Shown here in pieces: positions 34,390 to 46,335 of a stretch of 64,000 nucleotides of DNA. Source of the DNA: Boswellia sacra (taxonomy: Eukaryota > Streptophyta > Magnoliopsida > Sapindales > Burseraceae). The notes beneath the pieces were generated by a model. It had not been told where the DNA came from. It was given only the letters and a program-made list of their open reading frames with translations, and ran no database searches. Position 1 is the first letter of the stretch; every line of letters begins with the position of its first letter. The DNA is taken from the NCBI GenBank assembly GCA_013180625.2, contig SNVD02011423.1, positions 372,001 to 436,000 on the forward strand. Direction: 5' to 3'. Position numbers and translations under genes: made by a program.

Positions 34390-36865
34390 TGTTATTTTCT
34401 TGAATGGTCTTCAACTTCATCATCCTCAGGTTTGAAAAGTGCGTCTGAATTATCAAACAAAGCATCACCATAAAACTAGCTAAGTACATCAAAGTTCAAT
34501 TGCCCATTCTCAACATTATTCAACCATCTGTCTTAGAGCTCCCCAGAGATAATACCCTAGTCCCCGAGTAATTTTATGAAGTTCTCTGCTTCCTTCACAT
34601 CTCCTACTCCACTTTAAAGAATTTCAGAGTCACTGCCAAAATTTCCTCGGATGGTTTCCAACTGTTTTAACAGACCAATAATGCTTCCCCCATCGCATCC
34701 ACTGCTTTCGAAGTTTGGTTATTCTGAAGATACCCTGTTGCTATATAGAACCATGTCTTCCAATCAGGCAGAACCATGTCTTCCAATCAGGCTTCCCACC
34801 CTTTAACTTGGCCCCATTTATAAGAGATTCAAGCTTCTGCAAAAGCCCTTTTCTGCAGTAAGCAACAATCAAGAAGTTTGCAATCCGAAAATCATGCTCA
34901 TAGGTTAAGTTTTGGGAATCACATTCCATGAATATCTTGTCATCAAATTTTATCAGAGAAGGTATGACACACATATATGCCCTGTTGTAAACCTTGAAGT
35001 CCTTTTTGTAAAGTTCCCAAACTCGTAATACTTCCATCTTTCTTCCCACATGCAGCATTTTGCGTGCTAAGAAATTTATAGGGTTGGTGAAATTTTTATC
35101 CGTCTTTATCAGTCCCTTAGATTTCTTGAGCATGGACAACGACTTGACCAAAAACACAGCTTTTTGCATACCTGCTTTGCTGCAGCAGCATAAGTTGTCC
35201 AGTCCAAGAAAATACCGGGAACTGATTCCATCATTGCAACGATCTTGTCAAGTCCTTCAACATCATAAGCAGCTGCATAGGCACTCAGACAGATGCGGAG
35301 TGTAAAATTGTTATAACCAATGCCCTTTTCTTCCTTTTCATGTAAAAGACGTTCAAGTTTCTCATAATTTACAGTTTGATAATAAAGAATGAAAGAAGGA
35401 TTTTAAACCGACAGTTTCCCTGGCAGCCTCAGCTTTTTCCACAGATTTTGGATGCAGATAGCAATTAAGAAGAGCGGCATAGACCACGTCCCCTTAATTG
35501 CTTTGCAACACTATTGAAATAATTTTCCGCTTGTTCTATCCCCTGAACTTTAGAGATCAATTACAGATGAACTGCAACATCGTTAGTGTTAAATCGAAAG
35601 GGTTTTTTCTCAGCAATCCAGAACAGATATCTAGGGAAAAGAAAGAGAGAGATTAGTGTGGCAGGATGCTAAAGCAGTGAGATGACTAACATGAAGTAAT
35701 AATATAAATGCTAATTGGCTAAGCATCTTTACAATTAGCGTCAAACCAGTATCAGCAACCACAACTAATGGTCAGGATTAACAAATGCTCTAACTCTCAA
35801 ATGATAATATCAATGAACTGAATCTAAGTTCAAGTTCCAAGAGGTCATCTAAGAATTAAACAAATTCGTTAACAAAGTTTAATGTACTGTTTTACACATG
35901 CCCAATTCCAGTCCTTTTATTACTGTCAACCTATACGTCCTTTTTACTTCAAATAACTCAGAATAAAGGCCGAAAATAATTGTATTTAAATTATGCAAAT
36001 AGGATTTTTTTTTTCTCCTATCTCTTTTCCCCTAGTAGGAAACATGAAAATTATGCAAAAGAAATACGAAAAAGCCTTCATCTTCATCTTTATTAATTAG
36101 CTACCTCTTTGGTTACTCGGAATGGAATCTGCCCACCTTTATCTTGCTTTCGTATCTTCTCTTCAATCAAACTACACAGGACTCATCCGAATCAACACAA
36201 TAGAAAATTTTTAACCATCAAGCTTCCCTAATGCTACAATAACTAGAAATCACCTAATTTTTGGGCACAAAAGGAATATTTCCCCACAGCTATATTTCTT
36301 GAATTGATATACAAACACAAATTAATCATTGAATTACAAGCCTATTACTGTTTAGTTAGTTTTAAAGAGACAACTCCATCCAAGGGGATTTCCAATAACT
36401 TGTGTGACATGTCATGTCATGGAGGTTAATGATTTCCAATAATGTGTATAGTACTAGACATATGGGAGCCTTTTTTTAAGTAAAGTAAGTGGGTCATTCT
36501 ACAGTACGCCCATTGTACTGGTACAACTAGTTTTTTCAGCATAAATGTTGTAAATACAGTTTGCTACAGTGTCAAACAGTGGAGATACAGTGTGAAACAG
36601 TGCGCTACAGTACCCGTCCTACCGATACTTCATTTGTACCGAAGCGTGCGCATGTCGTCAGAACCATCACAACTTCTTGATGAAGACTTCGAGTTTTTGT
36701 TTGCCTATAAATCGTCCTTCTGCCACCCACTGGTTCAGCAGCATGGAACAATCAACATCGTTGAATCTCGAGAGATCCTACGGTGAAGAGCAAGCATTGA
36801 GCTTGGGTTTCAATCCATCCTCGCCGTTAAGTAAGAGGAAACAGCCGAAGCATTTCCATGATGGA
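34390..36865 (-). pseudogene. PPR protein pseudogene 2 (At2g20710-like P-class family)
   Basis: Exon 1 (about 36865-36660) starts MLRLFPL and later, in another frame, reads LLNQWVAEGRFIGKQKLEVF, the N-terminal signature of this mitochondrial-type PPR family. Exon 2 begins at a CCCTAG acceptor (about 35632) with YLFWIAEKKPFRFNTNDVAV and runs through PPR units (EVLRVWELYKKDFKVYNRAY, DFRIANFLIVAYCRKGLLQK) to about 34390. P-class PPR proteins bind organellar RNA through helical-repeat units. Stops, frame changes and a 23-base duplication at 34751-34796 break it. It is paralogous to PPR pseudogene 1. Confidence 0.75.
36480..36645. repeat. Short CTACAGT/ACAGTG repeat cluster near PPR exon 1
   Basis: The word ctacagt or acagtg recurs several times (36494-36610) between the wide-spaced exons of PPR pseudogene 2. 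It has the look of a small insertion, but its ends are unclear. Confidence 0.35.
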
Positions 36866-36869
36866 CGCT

Positions 36870-37270
36870 GAGTAGTGTGGTAAGCAAAATGCGCAATTTG
36901 CACTTAAACAATGAGAGGTGCGTTTAACAAGTCGGGTTTTTTTTTTTTTTTTTTTTTCCCTTTTAGGTTGTTTTTAGTGGATGAGATGATGGCCCTGTTA
37001 CTTGGGCTTGTGTAAGCCCAAGCCTTGCGTTTAATTACCTTTTCAGTAGTCTCAATTTGTTATCCTCTCTAAAAGTTCAAAATCATTAGTGTTGTTATTT
37101 GAGCCATTCAAAACCTCTATTTGATACTTATTTTAATTAAAAATAAATTCAAAAATATTTATAAAATGAAAATTGTTAAAAAGAACATTTACAATTTTAA
37201 GTATACGTAGTGTAAGATTATAAAAATTATTTCATTTAAATTTTTTTCTTTTAACTCTTTAAAAACCTAA
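36870..37270. other. 5' flank of PPR pseudogene 2 with a T run
   Basis: Contains an uninterrupted T run at about 36939-36957. No gene recognised. Confidence 0.45.
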
Positions 37271-37836
37271 GTTCAAATTAGAGGTAGAACCAATCCCTAT
37301 GAGGATGGGGCTCCGCAATTCCCCAACCCGTTTGGGTCGAGGATGGGGGGTTAAAAATGGGTAATGGGGTGAGGATGGGGATAATAATTTTACCCGAAAT
37401 TAAATAGGGATGGGGATGGAGATTGTGCTTCAAGCCCAACCCGACCCGTTTCCCGAAATTAAAATAAAATAATAAATATATATATTTTTAGTAATCTAAT
37501 AGACTAATACTTATACCCTTATTATTTATCACCCTTCTTGTAAAACTTAATATCCAGCCTACTTTAATAAAACCCAAATCCAATCTAGCCCACCTTTGTT
37601 TGCCTTGCTTTTGCTAACAAAAAATAAAAACCCTAGCTTATACATAATGATTTGTTTTTTCATCCGTGAATTGTGATTTTATTACTATTGATTTGTATAG
37701 TCATCTGTAAGAGAGAAAGAAATAAATCTCGTATGATTGGATGAGGAAGAGTCAATAAGTGGATATCATCTCAGATCTAGCTTCTGCAGCATTCTCACTT
37801 TCAGGTTCTCACTTGTACTTCATTGTGCTTTTCTAC

Positions 37837-37967
37837 TGTTTCAATGTGCATTAATTAAACTCCTTTGACCGTAAGCAATAGACTGAAGGAAGAGTCAATG
37901 TGCATTCTCACTGTTTCAATGTTTCATTAATTAAACTCCTTTGACCGTAAGCAATAGACTGAAGGAA
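37837..37967 (+). repeat. Short tandem duplication in the hAT 5' region
   Basis: Two copies, about 73 bases apart, of the stretch containing ttaattaaactcctttgacc and gtaagcaatagactgaagg, within the transposase leader. Confidence 0.8.
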
Positions 37968-38652
37968 AAAAGTTAAATATTATATCATTGATTAGCACTA
38001 AAAGCCAAACGGAATTGAATTTCAATGGAATAAACAATGAATTAAACAGTAGATTTTATGTTTGATATAGTTAATTGCTTCCAGATCGTTGAAAAGCTGC
38101 ATCGTACAATATGATATATTTAAATATTCAATTGTATGTTAATATAAAATCTAGTAAATAAGGTAGTGGGGTCGAAGATTGAAGTAAAATACACAAACAA
38201 AGTCAAAGTTGGCTAGTGGCGGGTCCAAGGGAAAAAGATAAACATAGCATCCTAGAAGCTTTTGTTTAAAATATTCAAAGAAAACCTTTTACACTCATTA
38301 CAATATTTTTTGTTTTTGTATTATAATTATTTATTATATATCAAATTTTCACTTGTGACTTGTGATCTACACGTTGGGTGCACCTTTTTCTCTTATATAT
38401 ATATTATAATACAAATTTTGCATAAGAAAAGTGAGCTTGCATTTTTCTTTTCTTTTTTGGTTTGACATTTGTTTGGTGAGAAAAATGAATTATTAGTAGA
38501 AAATTTATATGAATTTTTTACTAATTTAATACAAAACAAATCTAAAGTTATTTATTTATGTAATTAATCATGAATTATTATGTATTTTCTATTTTAGTTT
38601 ATTTTAAAATATATGTTAAATTTCTTTTTTTCTTGTTATTTTTAGATTAAAG

Positions 38653-41003
38653 ATGTCCACCCCACAATTACTAGATGAAGTAGAGAGAAGAGGTACTAAG
38701 AGGGTATTAAATGAATCAGAAGTTGGAGATATTAGAGTAGAGGTTGGGACAAGACAAGGAAGATTGAGATTCGTTGTATGGCAACATTACAAAAAGCAAA
38801 AAATTAATGGTGAGGAGAAAGCCATATGTAATTATTGTAACAGTAAACTTGTGGGAAGAGCTACCGATGGGACAAGACACTTGCATGACCACTTGAAGAC
38901 TTGTCTTAAGAGAAATCAGAAAGACATTAAGCAATATTGTTTGAAAGGGGCCAAAACAAATGAAGGAAAGACCACATTAGAAGCATATAGTTATGATCCT
39001 GATGTTACTAAGAGGGAAATTGCTTCTATGATCATTTTGCATGAGTATCCTATAAGTGTGGTTGAACATGAAGGTTTTAGAAGAGTTTGTAAATCTCTTA
39101 ATCCATTATTCAAGCCAATGTGTCGGTCAACAATCAAAAATGAAATATTTCAAATCTATGAACTTGAGAAGGAAAAGCTTAATAGGTTGATTGCAAACAA
39201 CAAGAGTAGAATTGCAATTACAACTGATATGTGGACAGCTAGCAATCAAACGAGAGGATACATGGCGGTGACAGCACACTTTATTGATGATTCTTGGGCT
39301 TTACAAAGTCGTATAATGAGGTACAATTTCTTTAACTTCTTTTTGTTAATATCATATTGATTTTCGATTATATTATTGTAAGAATTTGTTTATAATCATT
39401 TTTAATATAATCTTTTAGGTTTGTATACGTGCCTTGTCCGCATACAGCTAAGCAGCTTTGTGAGGTGTTGTATCGGTGTTTCATGGACTTGAACATTGAT
39501 CGTAAGTTGTCTGCATTAACTGTTGATAATTGTAGCACTAATGATCTCATGGTTACTTATTTGTTAGAGAAACTTTCTTCTAAAGATCTAATTTTAGGTG
39601 GGACATTGTTTCATATGCGTTGTTCTGCACATATATTAAATCTGATTGTAAAGGCTGGTCTAGATGTAATTGGTGAGGGGATTGACAGGATACGTGGATG
39701 TGAAGCATATTGGACAGGAACACAAAAAAGAATTGAGAAATTTGAGGATGTTGTGAAGAAATTAAAGATTTCTACTAATAAAAAGTTACATCTTGATTGT
39801 AAAACAAGATGGAACTCTACATATTTAATGCTTACAAGTGCAATACCATATAGAAGTGTTTTCTCTCGTTTGAAACAACGCCATCCAAAATTTTGGAATT
39901 TGCCAACTGACAATGATTGGGAGTTAGCCATGGTCTTAGAGGAAAATTTGAAGTTGTTTTATGAAGTCACTGAAATGTTCTCTGGGAGTAAGTACCCTAC
40001 AACTAATTTATTTTTTCTACAAGTTTGTGAGATTAGATTGTCATTATCTGATTGGCTAGAATCTTCTTATTTTGAAATTAAAAAAATGGCATCTAATATG
40101 ATATTAAAGTGTGAGAAATATTGGCAAGTGATCCATGGAGTAATGGCAATAGCAACAATGTTGGATCCTCGGTATAAAATGAAATTGGTTGAGTACTACT
40201 TTCCCATGGTCTTAAGTGGTGAAGAGGCTTCTTTCCATATTGAGAGAGTTAGGAAACTCTGTTTGGATTTAGTAAATGAGTATGAGACCAAAAAGAAGAA
40301 TAAAGAGACTTTTGAACATGATGCTTCTTCAATAGCACATTTATCTTCTTGTCTTCCGATTAGTAATTCTAGTAGAAAAGCTGAACGCATGATTAAATTT
40401 GAATTGTTTGCCAAATCTAGTGATAGTGGGGCTTCAAAAACTGACTTTGATACTTACTTGGATGAAAAAGTTTTGCCTATGACAAATGATTTTGATATAT
40501 AGAGTTGGTGGAAAGCAAACGGTAGTAAGTATCCTATATTGGCTGAGGTTGCAAGAGATATTCTAGCTATTCCAGTGTTCACTGTTGCCTCCGAGTCTGC
40601 ATTCAGTACTGGTGGGAGATTTTTGAGTGATCGACGTAGTAGTCTTCATCCAAGAACAATAGAGGCTTTGATGTGTTCTAATAGTTGGTTATGGGCTTAC
40701 TTGCGAGGTACTTGTTTTAATTTAAACATTTTATATTTATTTTTAATTATCATGCTACTTTGCTTGAATTATTATTATTTTTCAAATTAGGTTCTTCTAC
40801 AAATAATTTTGGATGCTCCACATCTTTTGATGAAGATAAAGATGTTGATGATGATCCTCATTCTTTATGTATTGTTGACAACGACGAGGTAATATATTGT
40901 TTCTATCTAATTATCTAATTCTATTAACACTTTTGCAATTATATCTTCATTATTTATTTAATCTAATAATTGATTTTTTTTATAGGATAGTGAAGATCTT
41001 TGA
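38653..41003 (+). CDS. hAT transposase (BED finger, RNase H-like, hATC), one internal stop
   Basis: Exons 38653-39320, 39419-40707, 40791-40888 and 40986-41003 give 691 codons including the terminal stop, with GT-AG introns in matching phase. Residues about 39-84 form a BED zinc finger (C59, C62, then the HLHDH cluster, C84). TTDMW near residue 190 and TVDNCSTND near 259 mark the first two catalytic acidic sites. SESAFSTGGRFLSDRRSSL opens the hATC dimerisation domain. The only defect is a TAG at 40500-40502 between FDI and SWWK, just before hATC. The enzyme would cut and paste the element by binding its ends. With the stop, the product lacks dimerisation; readthrough is not supported. Confidence 0.88.
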
Positions 41004-41219
41004 GAAGAAAGCATAGTTATGTGGGAGAGATATATTTTCATTTTGGAACAATAAAATGTTATTTTTTGTGAATGTAATGAAATGTTGATATTTTGTTTTT
41101 TTAAGAATGTTGATCATCTAAAGATTTATTAACATTTATTTGTAGGTATGTTGCTTGAGGTTTATAGTTGTAATTTAAAATATGTCAAGTATAAATTTTG
41201 AAAGTTAAAATTTTAAATT

Positions 41220-41397
41220 TTTAACAAGTAAATGGGGTTGGGGATGGGATGGGGATGCATTTTGGTTTTGGGGATTCCCCATCCCCATCCCCGATTTAAA
41301 AAATTGGAGATTAATAGGAGATGTGGATTGATATTTTAATTGGGGATGGGGATGGGGATGGCATCCCCAGCCCCAACCCGGCCCGATTCCACCTCTA
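41220..41397. repeat. GGGGAT-rich right subterminal region of the hAT element
   Basis: Runs of GGGGATGGGGATGGGGATGG (about 41343-41362) face CCCCATCCCCATCCCC (about 41277-41292), so the end can fold back. Similar words occur at 37300-37420. Clustered subterminal words are the usual transposase-binding sites in hAT elements; the G runs also fit a G-quadruplex pattern. Confidence 0.8.
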
Positions 41398-41405
41398 GTT
41401 CAAAT

Positions 41406-41819
41406 TAATATTTTATGTTTGTAGAATGATTTTGAAATGATGGATGATAAATTCAAGTATTAAAATTGCAATCATGAGAAATAAGTTTTATTTTGATTTT
41501 AATAGCTTTTGTCCAGTCATTTAGTTCAACATAATCGAACAAATAAGTCTTATGTGTATTTAAATCGTTTTATTGTTTATAAGAATATAATTTGAGTATA
41601 CTTTATGAAAACTCTATAAAAAAATAAAGCTTTAATATATACTTATCTCATAAAAGAGTAAAACCCTAAATAAATAATTAGTTGAATAGCTTCTAAAGTT
41701 ACGAAGAATAAAAACATTTGAAATGATTTTGAAGAATAAGAGAATAAGAAAAAGGGAATAAACTATGAGTTGACAAGTCTATAACAATAAATTGTGAGTT
41801 GTATAGATAAATTTAATTT
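41406..41819. other. AT-rich intergenic stretch
   Basis: No gene recognised. Confidence 0.4.
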
Positions 41820-42016
41820 GAGTAGTGCTAAACTTATAACTTATATACAACCCAAATTCTACAACCTGATAGTTTATATGAAAAAAATTCAGTGGAAAAA
41901 GAAAAAACAAAAGAAAATATGGAAAGTTACATCTTCCATAAGATTTTGTTATATAGATAGTTAGGTCAGGTTGTAGAGTTTGGGTTATATGTAGATTGTA
42001 AGTCTGACATTACTGA
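41820..42016. mobile_element. Mutator-like MITE, second copy
   Basis: Same family as 8940-9140: agtagtgctaaacttataac on the left, attgtaagtctgacattact on the right, with long inverted repeats through caacccaaattctacaacct. Target duplication not clear (only a short taattt word shared). Confidence 0.7.
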
Positions 42017-43384
42017 TATAATTTTAAGATATGTAATAAGAATAATACTGCTATTATATAAAAAGTATTATAAATTAAAACTTTTAATTAAAGTGGGACT
42101 TAGAAAGAGATTTTGGGGGGTTCAAATAACAACACTCAAATCATTATTGATAATAATAATTTTCACAATTAGAAAAAATAAATAAATAAAGAAATCTTGA
42201 GAATAATAAATTTCATCAAAATAAAAGGTTTCTAAATTGAACATGAGACATGACCGTGGTCCTCATTTTTCAATTCTAATTTTATGTTAACTCAAAAAGA
42301 AAAAAAAATTGTTATTATAAAAAAAAATAATGTTAATCTTACATACTTTCATTTACAATTTGATGTGGTAGATGAGTAGCACTACCACGTCAATTATAAC
42401 GTTATCAATTTTAATTAATTTTTGTAATTTTTTATTTTTTCATGCTTTTCACGCATTCATCTTTTTCGTTGTTGTCAAAATTGCAATTCTGGTTTTCTCT
42501 TTTAAATCCGAATTCAAGATATTAGTTTTTAGCACTTCTCCAAAAATTTTGCTTCAAAACCAATATCTTATATTTGTTTGCTGAGAACTTTCGGTTTCCA
42601 ATTGAAATTCGTTAAACAAGTTTTCAGTAATTCTTGGTTAAAAATTAATTAAAAAAGCATCACTTGATCCCTCTGTTATAAAAAAGTCTTCGAAGACTTT
42701 TTTTTTTCCCTCACCCATAATCAATGATGCAATTCATTCTTAATTATGGAAGAAATACCTCGCGTAAAATTTTAATATTTTTTTTCCAATTTATATAAAT
42801 AATATGAAAACTTGCTTCTTTAGTCCATGCTTCTCTTTCTATCCTAGTATTTTACTGGTTAAAATCATCGACTCACTACTGAATCAATCTTAATTGATGG
42901 TTGAAGACTTGTATTATCATCAATCTTATATATAATATTGTGATTTTCTTTTTAATCGACAATGAACTTATATTCTTATTGACCAATGAATAATATTCTT
43001 TATTTAAAAAGTTTAAACCATACATATTTATTAAGGATGTGTATGTATAATCAAAGGCAACCTAGGCAAGAAAATAGCTGTTTGAGTAACAATATTTTTA
43101 TAATTTACACAAAAATAGTTTGAAAAATGTTTAAAGCACAATGTTTAGTAATGTTTGTGTTTCTATGGTAGATGTGTTAATCTAATTTTTTCTTTGTCAT
43201 TAATAAATCATGTACTAATTATAAATGATCACGAATATAAACTATTTAAAATTATAATATACATATAGGATTATGTAATATATGCTATTAATTTTAAAGT
43301 TGTTAAAATAAATTTTACTAAAATATAAGATTGAGGTGTTAATTTCATAAACTTGTGTACAAAATCCTTTACAAAATTAATAGT
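42017..43384. other. AT-rich intergenic stretch
   Basis: No gene or structured RNA recognised. Confidence 0.4.
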
Positions 43385-43393
43385 ACTTCTCAA

Positions 43394-43569
43394 GAAGTAA
43401 TACTACTTTTATCAACTTCTTATACAAACTTACTTATACAAACTAATATAGTATGATGTATTTGGATAAATAAATGTTAATAATAAATAAAATTAATTAA
43501 AATAGATGATGTAGTGATTATGAAATAATGTCTTATCAGTTTGTATAAGATGTGTATAAGTGTAACATC
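43394..43569. mobile_element. MITE with 9-bp target duplication
   Basis: Imperfect inverted repeats (gaagtaatactac... and the reverse of ...aagtgtaacatc, joining at cttatacaaact/agtttgtataag) are flanked on both sides by ACTTCTCAA (43385-43393 and 43570-43578). The 9-base duplication points to Mutator. The termini resemble, but are not the same as, the 8940 family. Confidence 0.75.
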
Positions 43570-43579
43570 ACTTCTCAAA

Positions 43580-44380
43580 TCATCAAAAACCTTTCTAATG
43601 ACCCATCATTTTCATAAATTTTCCCAAATTGAAATTTTGAAACCACTTCATAAAAACTATCAAAATCTTATTTAATTTGAGAGAATCTCAAACTTATCTA
43701 ACTTTTCTCCTCATACAATCTATTCTTGTTTGAATAGTTTGTTTCTTTGCTTGGTTAATGACATATGAAATGAGAAGTTAGTGACTTTGATTACTAGATG
43801 ATATTGGAAATTAAATTTTTACAAGAGAACTGTAGAGATATATACCTTTAACTTCTCTGAAATATCCATCTCAAAAATTTTCAAACTTTGACTCGATCTA
43901 GTAAAGTAGAAACTGGAATTTAATTAGAAACTGCATATCCCTGTTCTATAACAATAGCTAGCCCTCTCAAGACACTACCAAAGAACAAATTCTAAAATAA
44001 TACAGATAAATATAGATACAAAAGAAGTGCTTCAATACTTCTTCTCTTCTCTTTTCTTCTCTTTTTCTTTTTATTTTTTAAGATTTTTTTATCACCCTGT
44101 AGATTTAGAATCCAAAAATTATACTGAATTGGCAACATTATTGAGCCAGTAGAGCACGACATCCTAAGTGAGGGAGGCATTAACAAATGGGAATATCTTC
44201 CACATAACTTCATTCATTCTCTGCATCTACTTGAGCTCAAACCTGGAATAGGTTCAGTTCATTGCTGCTTCAGTTAGATCCTGTAAGGAATTTCAGGTCA
44301 TGGCAGATCCAATTATCTTTTGCCAATACACACGACTGCTAAAGAAGGCATCAAGGATAATGAAAGCAGAGGTCGCTTTA
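43580..44380. other. Intergenic stretch 3' of PPR pseudogene 1
   Basis: Contains a pyrimidine-rich tract at about 44036-44080. No gene recognised. Confidence 0.4.
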
Positions 44381-44387
44381 TATTAAA

Positions 44388-44837
44388 TTATCCCAAACTA
44401 ATCTTTAAAAAATGATAATGGAAGAATGAAAATATTCTTTTAGTTTGAAGGGGTTCCATCAAATAGAAGTTCATGCTCCATTCCCTGCCAGATCTGAATT
44501 TAGCTTCCAGAAAGTTCAGAATTTTTGAAATTTGTATTAAACATGTGTCTTTGTCTTCATCTTTTAATGGATCACCGGTATCATCTGCAGGTTCTGAGAT
44601 TGAATCAGCATTTTCACCCGAAGCAAAATCGAACAACTCATCATCCAAGTTCGATTTAACATTCTGAACATTGTTCAACAATCTGTCTTGGAGATCCACA
44701 GAAATAATATCCTTGTCCATAAGTAATTTTATGAATTCCCTAGCTCCCTTTATATTTTGTTCATCTTTGAAGTAATCACGACAGACAGCCAGATATTCCT
44801 TTCTTGGCTTCCACCTGGGTTTACAAACCACTAATGC
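44388..44837 (-). pseudogene. PPR pseudogene 1, C-terminal part
   Basis: The minus strand reads VVCKPRWKPRKEYLAVCRDY, then KGAREFIKLLMDKDIISVDL and an acidic tail, the C-terminal end of the same PPR family as pseudogene 2. Its first bases, GCATTA, join across the retrotransposon block with the reading frame ending at 58111, sharing the 5-base duplication GCATT (plus strand AATGC). Confidence 0.75.
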
Positions 44838-45410
44838 TGTTAGAATTGTGGCTCTTTAGCCATTGTGTGTGTGTGTGTGCAAGGATCCCACATGGAGTGG
44901 GAGTTTTTGTGTTGGAGAGACTTGGGCTTATAAATAAAAGCCAAGTCTTCTCACTTAGTGGTCTTATTGAAATTTTCCTCCACCCCCTCTATTTATAACG
45001 TCTAGCATATAAGACCTCAGAGTTTAAAGGCCTTTCATTGAGGACCTTAAAGTTTGTAATATTTGCTTTTTTCCCCTTTGTTTTGGGTATTTGTAGTATT
45101 GCTTAATTGTTTGGGTAATTACAGTTTGACCTAACTATTTGGGTAATTGTAGTTTGGCCCAATAGTTGTGACATTTGTATTGTAACCCAAAAGTTTGTAA
45201 TTCTCTTTGAAGATAGTGGAAAGTTTCTTCAGCGGCGCTCGAGGACGTAGGTATTTATACCGAACCTCGTTAAATCTTGGTGTTATTTCTATTTCACATT
45301 GTTGGTTGATTGGTTGCCTCTTTAGTTTCTCTTATATTCAATTAGCTGGCATAGTTTGTGGTTGTGCATTTTAGTTGTTCTGTTGGTTATCGCTTCTACA
45401 GTGCATAACA
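44838..45410 (+). repeat. 5' LTR of copia element 3
   Basis: TGTTAG...ATAACA, containing a (TG)n run and a gcttataaataaaagcc stretch that could act as its TATA region. It is 573 bases. Confidence 0.9.
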
Positions 45411-45412
45411 AT

Positions 45413-45425
45413 TGGTATCAGAGCA
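45413..45425 (+). other. Primer-binding site of copia element 3
   Basis: TGGTATCAGAGC two bases after the LTR is complementary to the 3' end of initiator tRNA-Met. Confidence 0.9.
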
Positions 45426-45575
45426 GAAGGTTTTGGGTAGTTAGTGGCTATTTCATTGAAGCACTAGCTACTATTCTGGACTGTTGATTTTGGATTTCTA
45501 GTTATTAAATATAATAGTTTATTGGAGCTTGGTTATTGGTGATTTGTGTATCGAGCTTATTTATTAGAGGTAGTA

Positions 45576-46330
45576 ATAGCATCATCGTCAACTGTACCTG
45601 AGAAGACAGTGACTGTGACAAATGAAAAAATAGATGTTGAAAATTTGATGGTCGAAATAATTTCGGCTTATGGCAGAGCGAGGTGTTGGACGGATTGTAT
45701 AAGCAAGATTTGGATATTGTTCTGGAAGAAACGAAACCAGAAGATATCAGTGCTAGAGATTGGGACGGGCTGAATATAAAAGCTTGTGGGTTGATTCGCT
45801 CTTGCTTGGATAGAGAACAAAAGTATCCGTTTACTAAGGAGACATCTGCAAACAAATTGTGGAAGGCGCTGGAAAACAAATATATGAAGAAAAGCAATGA
45901 GAATCGGCTGTATCTATTGAAGAGATTATTCTGTCTCCAGTTAAAACCAGGTACGAGCATCAGTTCCCATATTGATGAGTTTAATAAGTTAATTGCTGAT
46001 TTGTTAAACTTAGATGAAACCTTTAAAGATGAAATTAAGGCTATGTTATTGATTGGCTCACTTTCGGATAAATTAGATCATTTGTGCATTACTCTTATAC
46101 ATGGGAAAGATAAACTGTCTTTTGAAGAAGTTTGTTCTGCTTTATTGAATTATGAAATTCGTAAGAAGATCAAATGAAACATAGAGATGAGTCAGTAGAT
46201 GCAGTGACAGTGAGAGGGCGTAGTCAAAGTAGGAAACCGAAAAAAATGGAAAAATCTTGGTCGAGGGATAGATTAGAAAAAGATGAGTGTGCCTTTTGTC
46301 GTGAGAAAGGGCATTAGAAGAAAGATTGTC
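45576..46330 (+). pseudogene. gag of copia element 3, broken
   Basis: The start codon is changed (ata gca tca tcg where the sister copy has atg). A frameshift lies near 45645, a TGA at 46175, and a TAG inside the zinc knuckle (CAFCREKGH, stop, KKDC). Between them is a long open capsid frame, 45683-46177, with TSANKLWKALENKY and LIADLLNLDETFKDE. Confidence 0.85.
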
Positions 46331-46335
46331 CTAAG

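Larger units (their letters stand above)
37279..41397 (+). mobile_element. hAT-superfamily DNA transposon, nearly intact
   Basis: Termini are TAGAGGTAGAA on the left and, inverted, TAGAGGTGGAA on the right. Perfect 8-base target duplications GTTCAAAT lie at 37271-37278 and 41398-41405. Eight-base duplications and these short inverted repeats are diagnostic of hAT. The 4119-base element contains one transposase gene with four exons. Both subterminal regions are packed with GGGGATGGGGAT words in opposite orientation. The perfect target duplication argues for a recent insertion. Confidence 0.93.

Noticed and set aside
36592..36871. Plus-strand frames that look like a small gene
   Set aside because: The minus strand of the same bases encodes the N-terminal signature of PPR pseudogene 2 (LLNQWVAEGRFIGKQ), so these are shadows.
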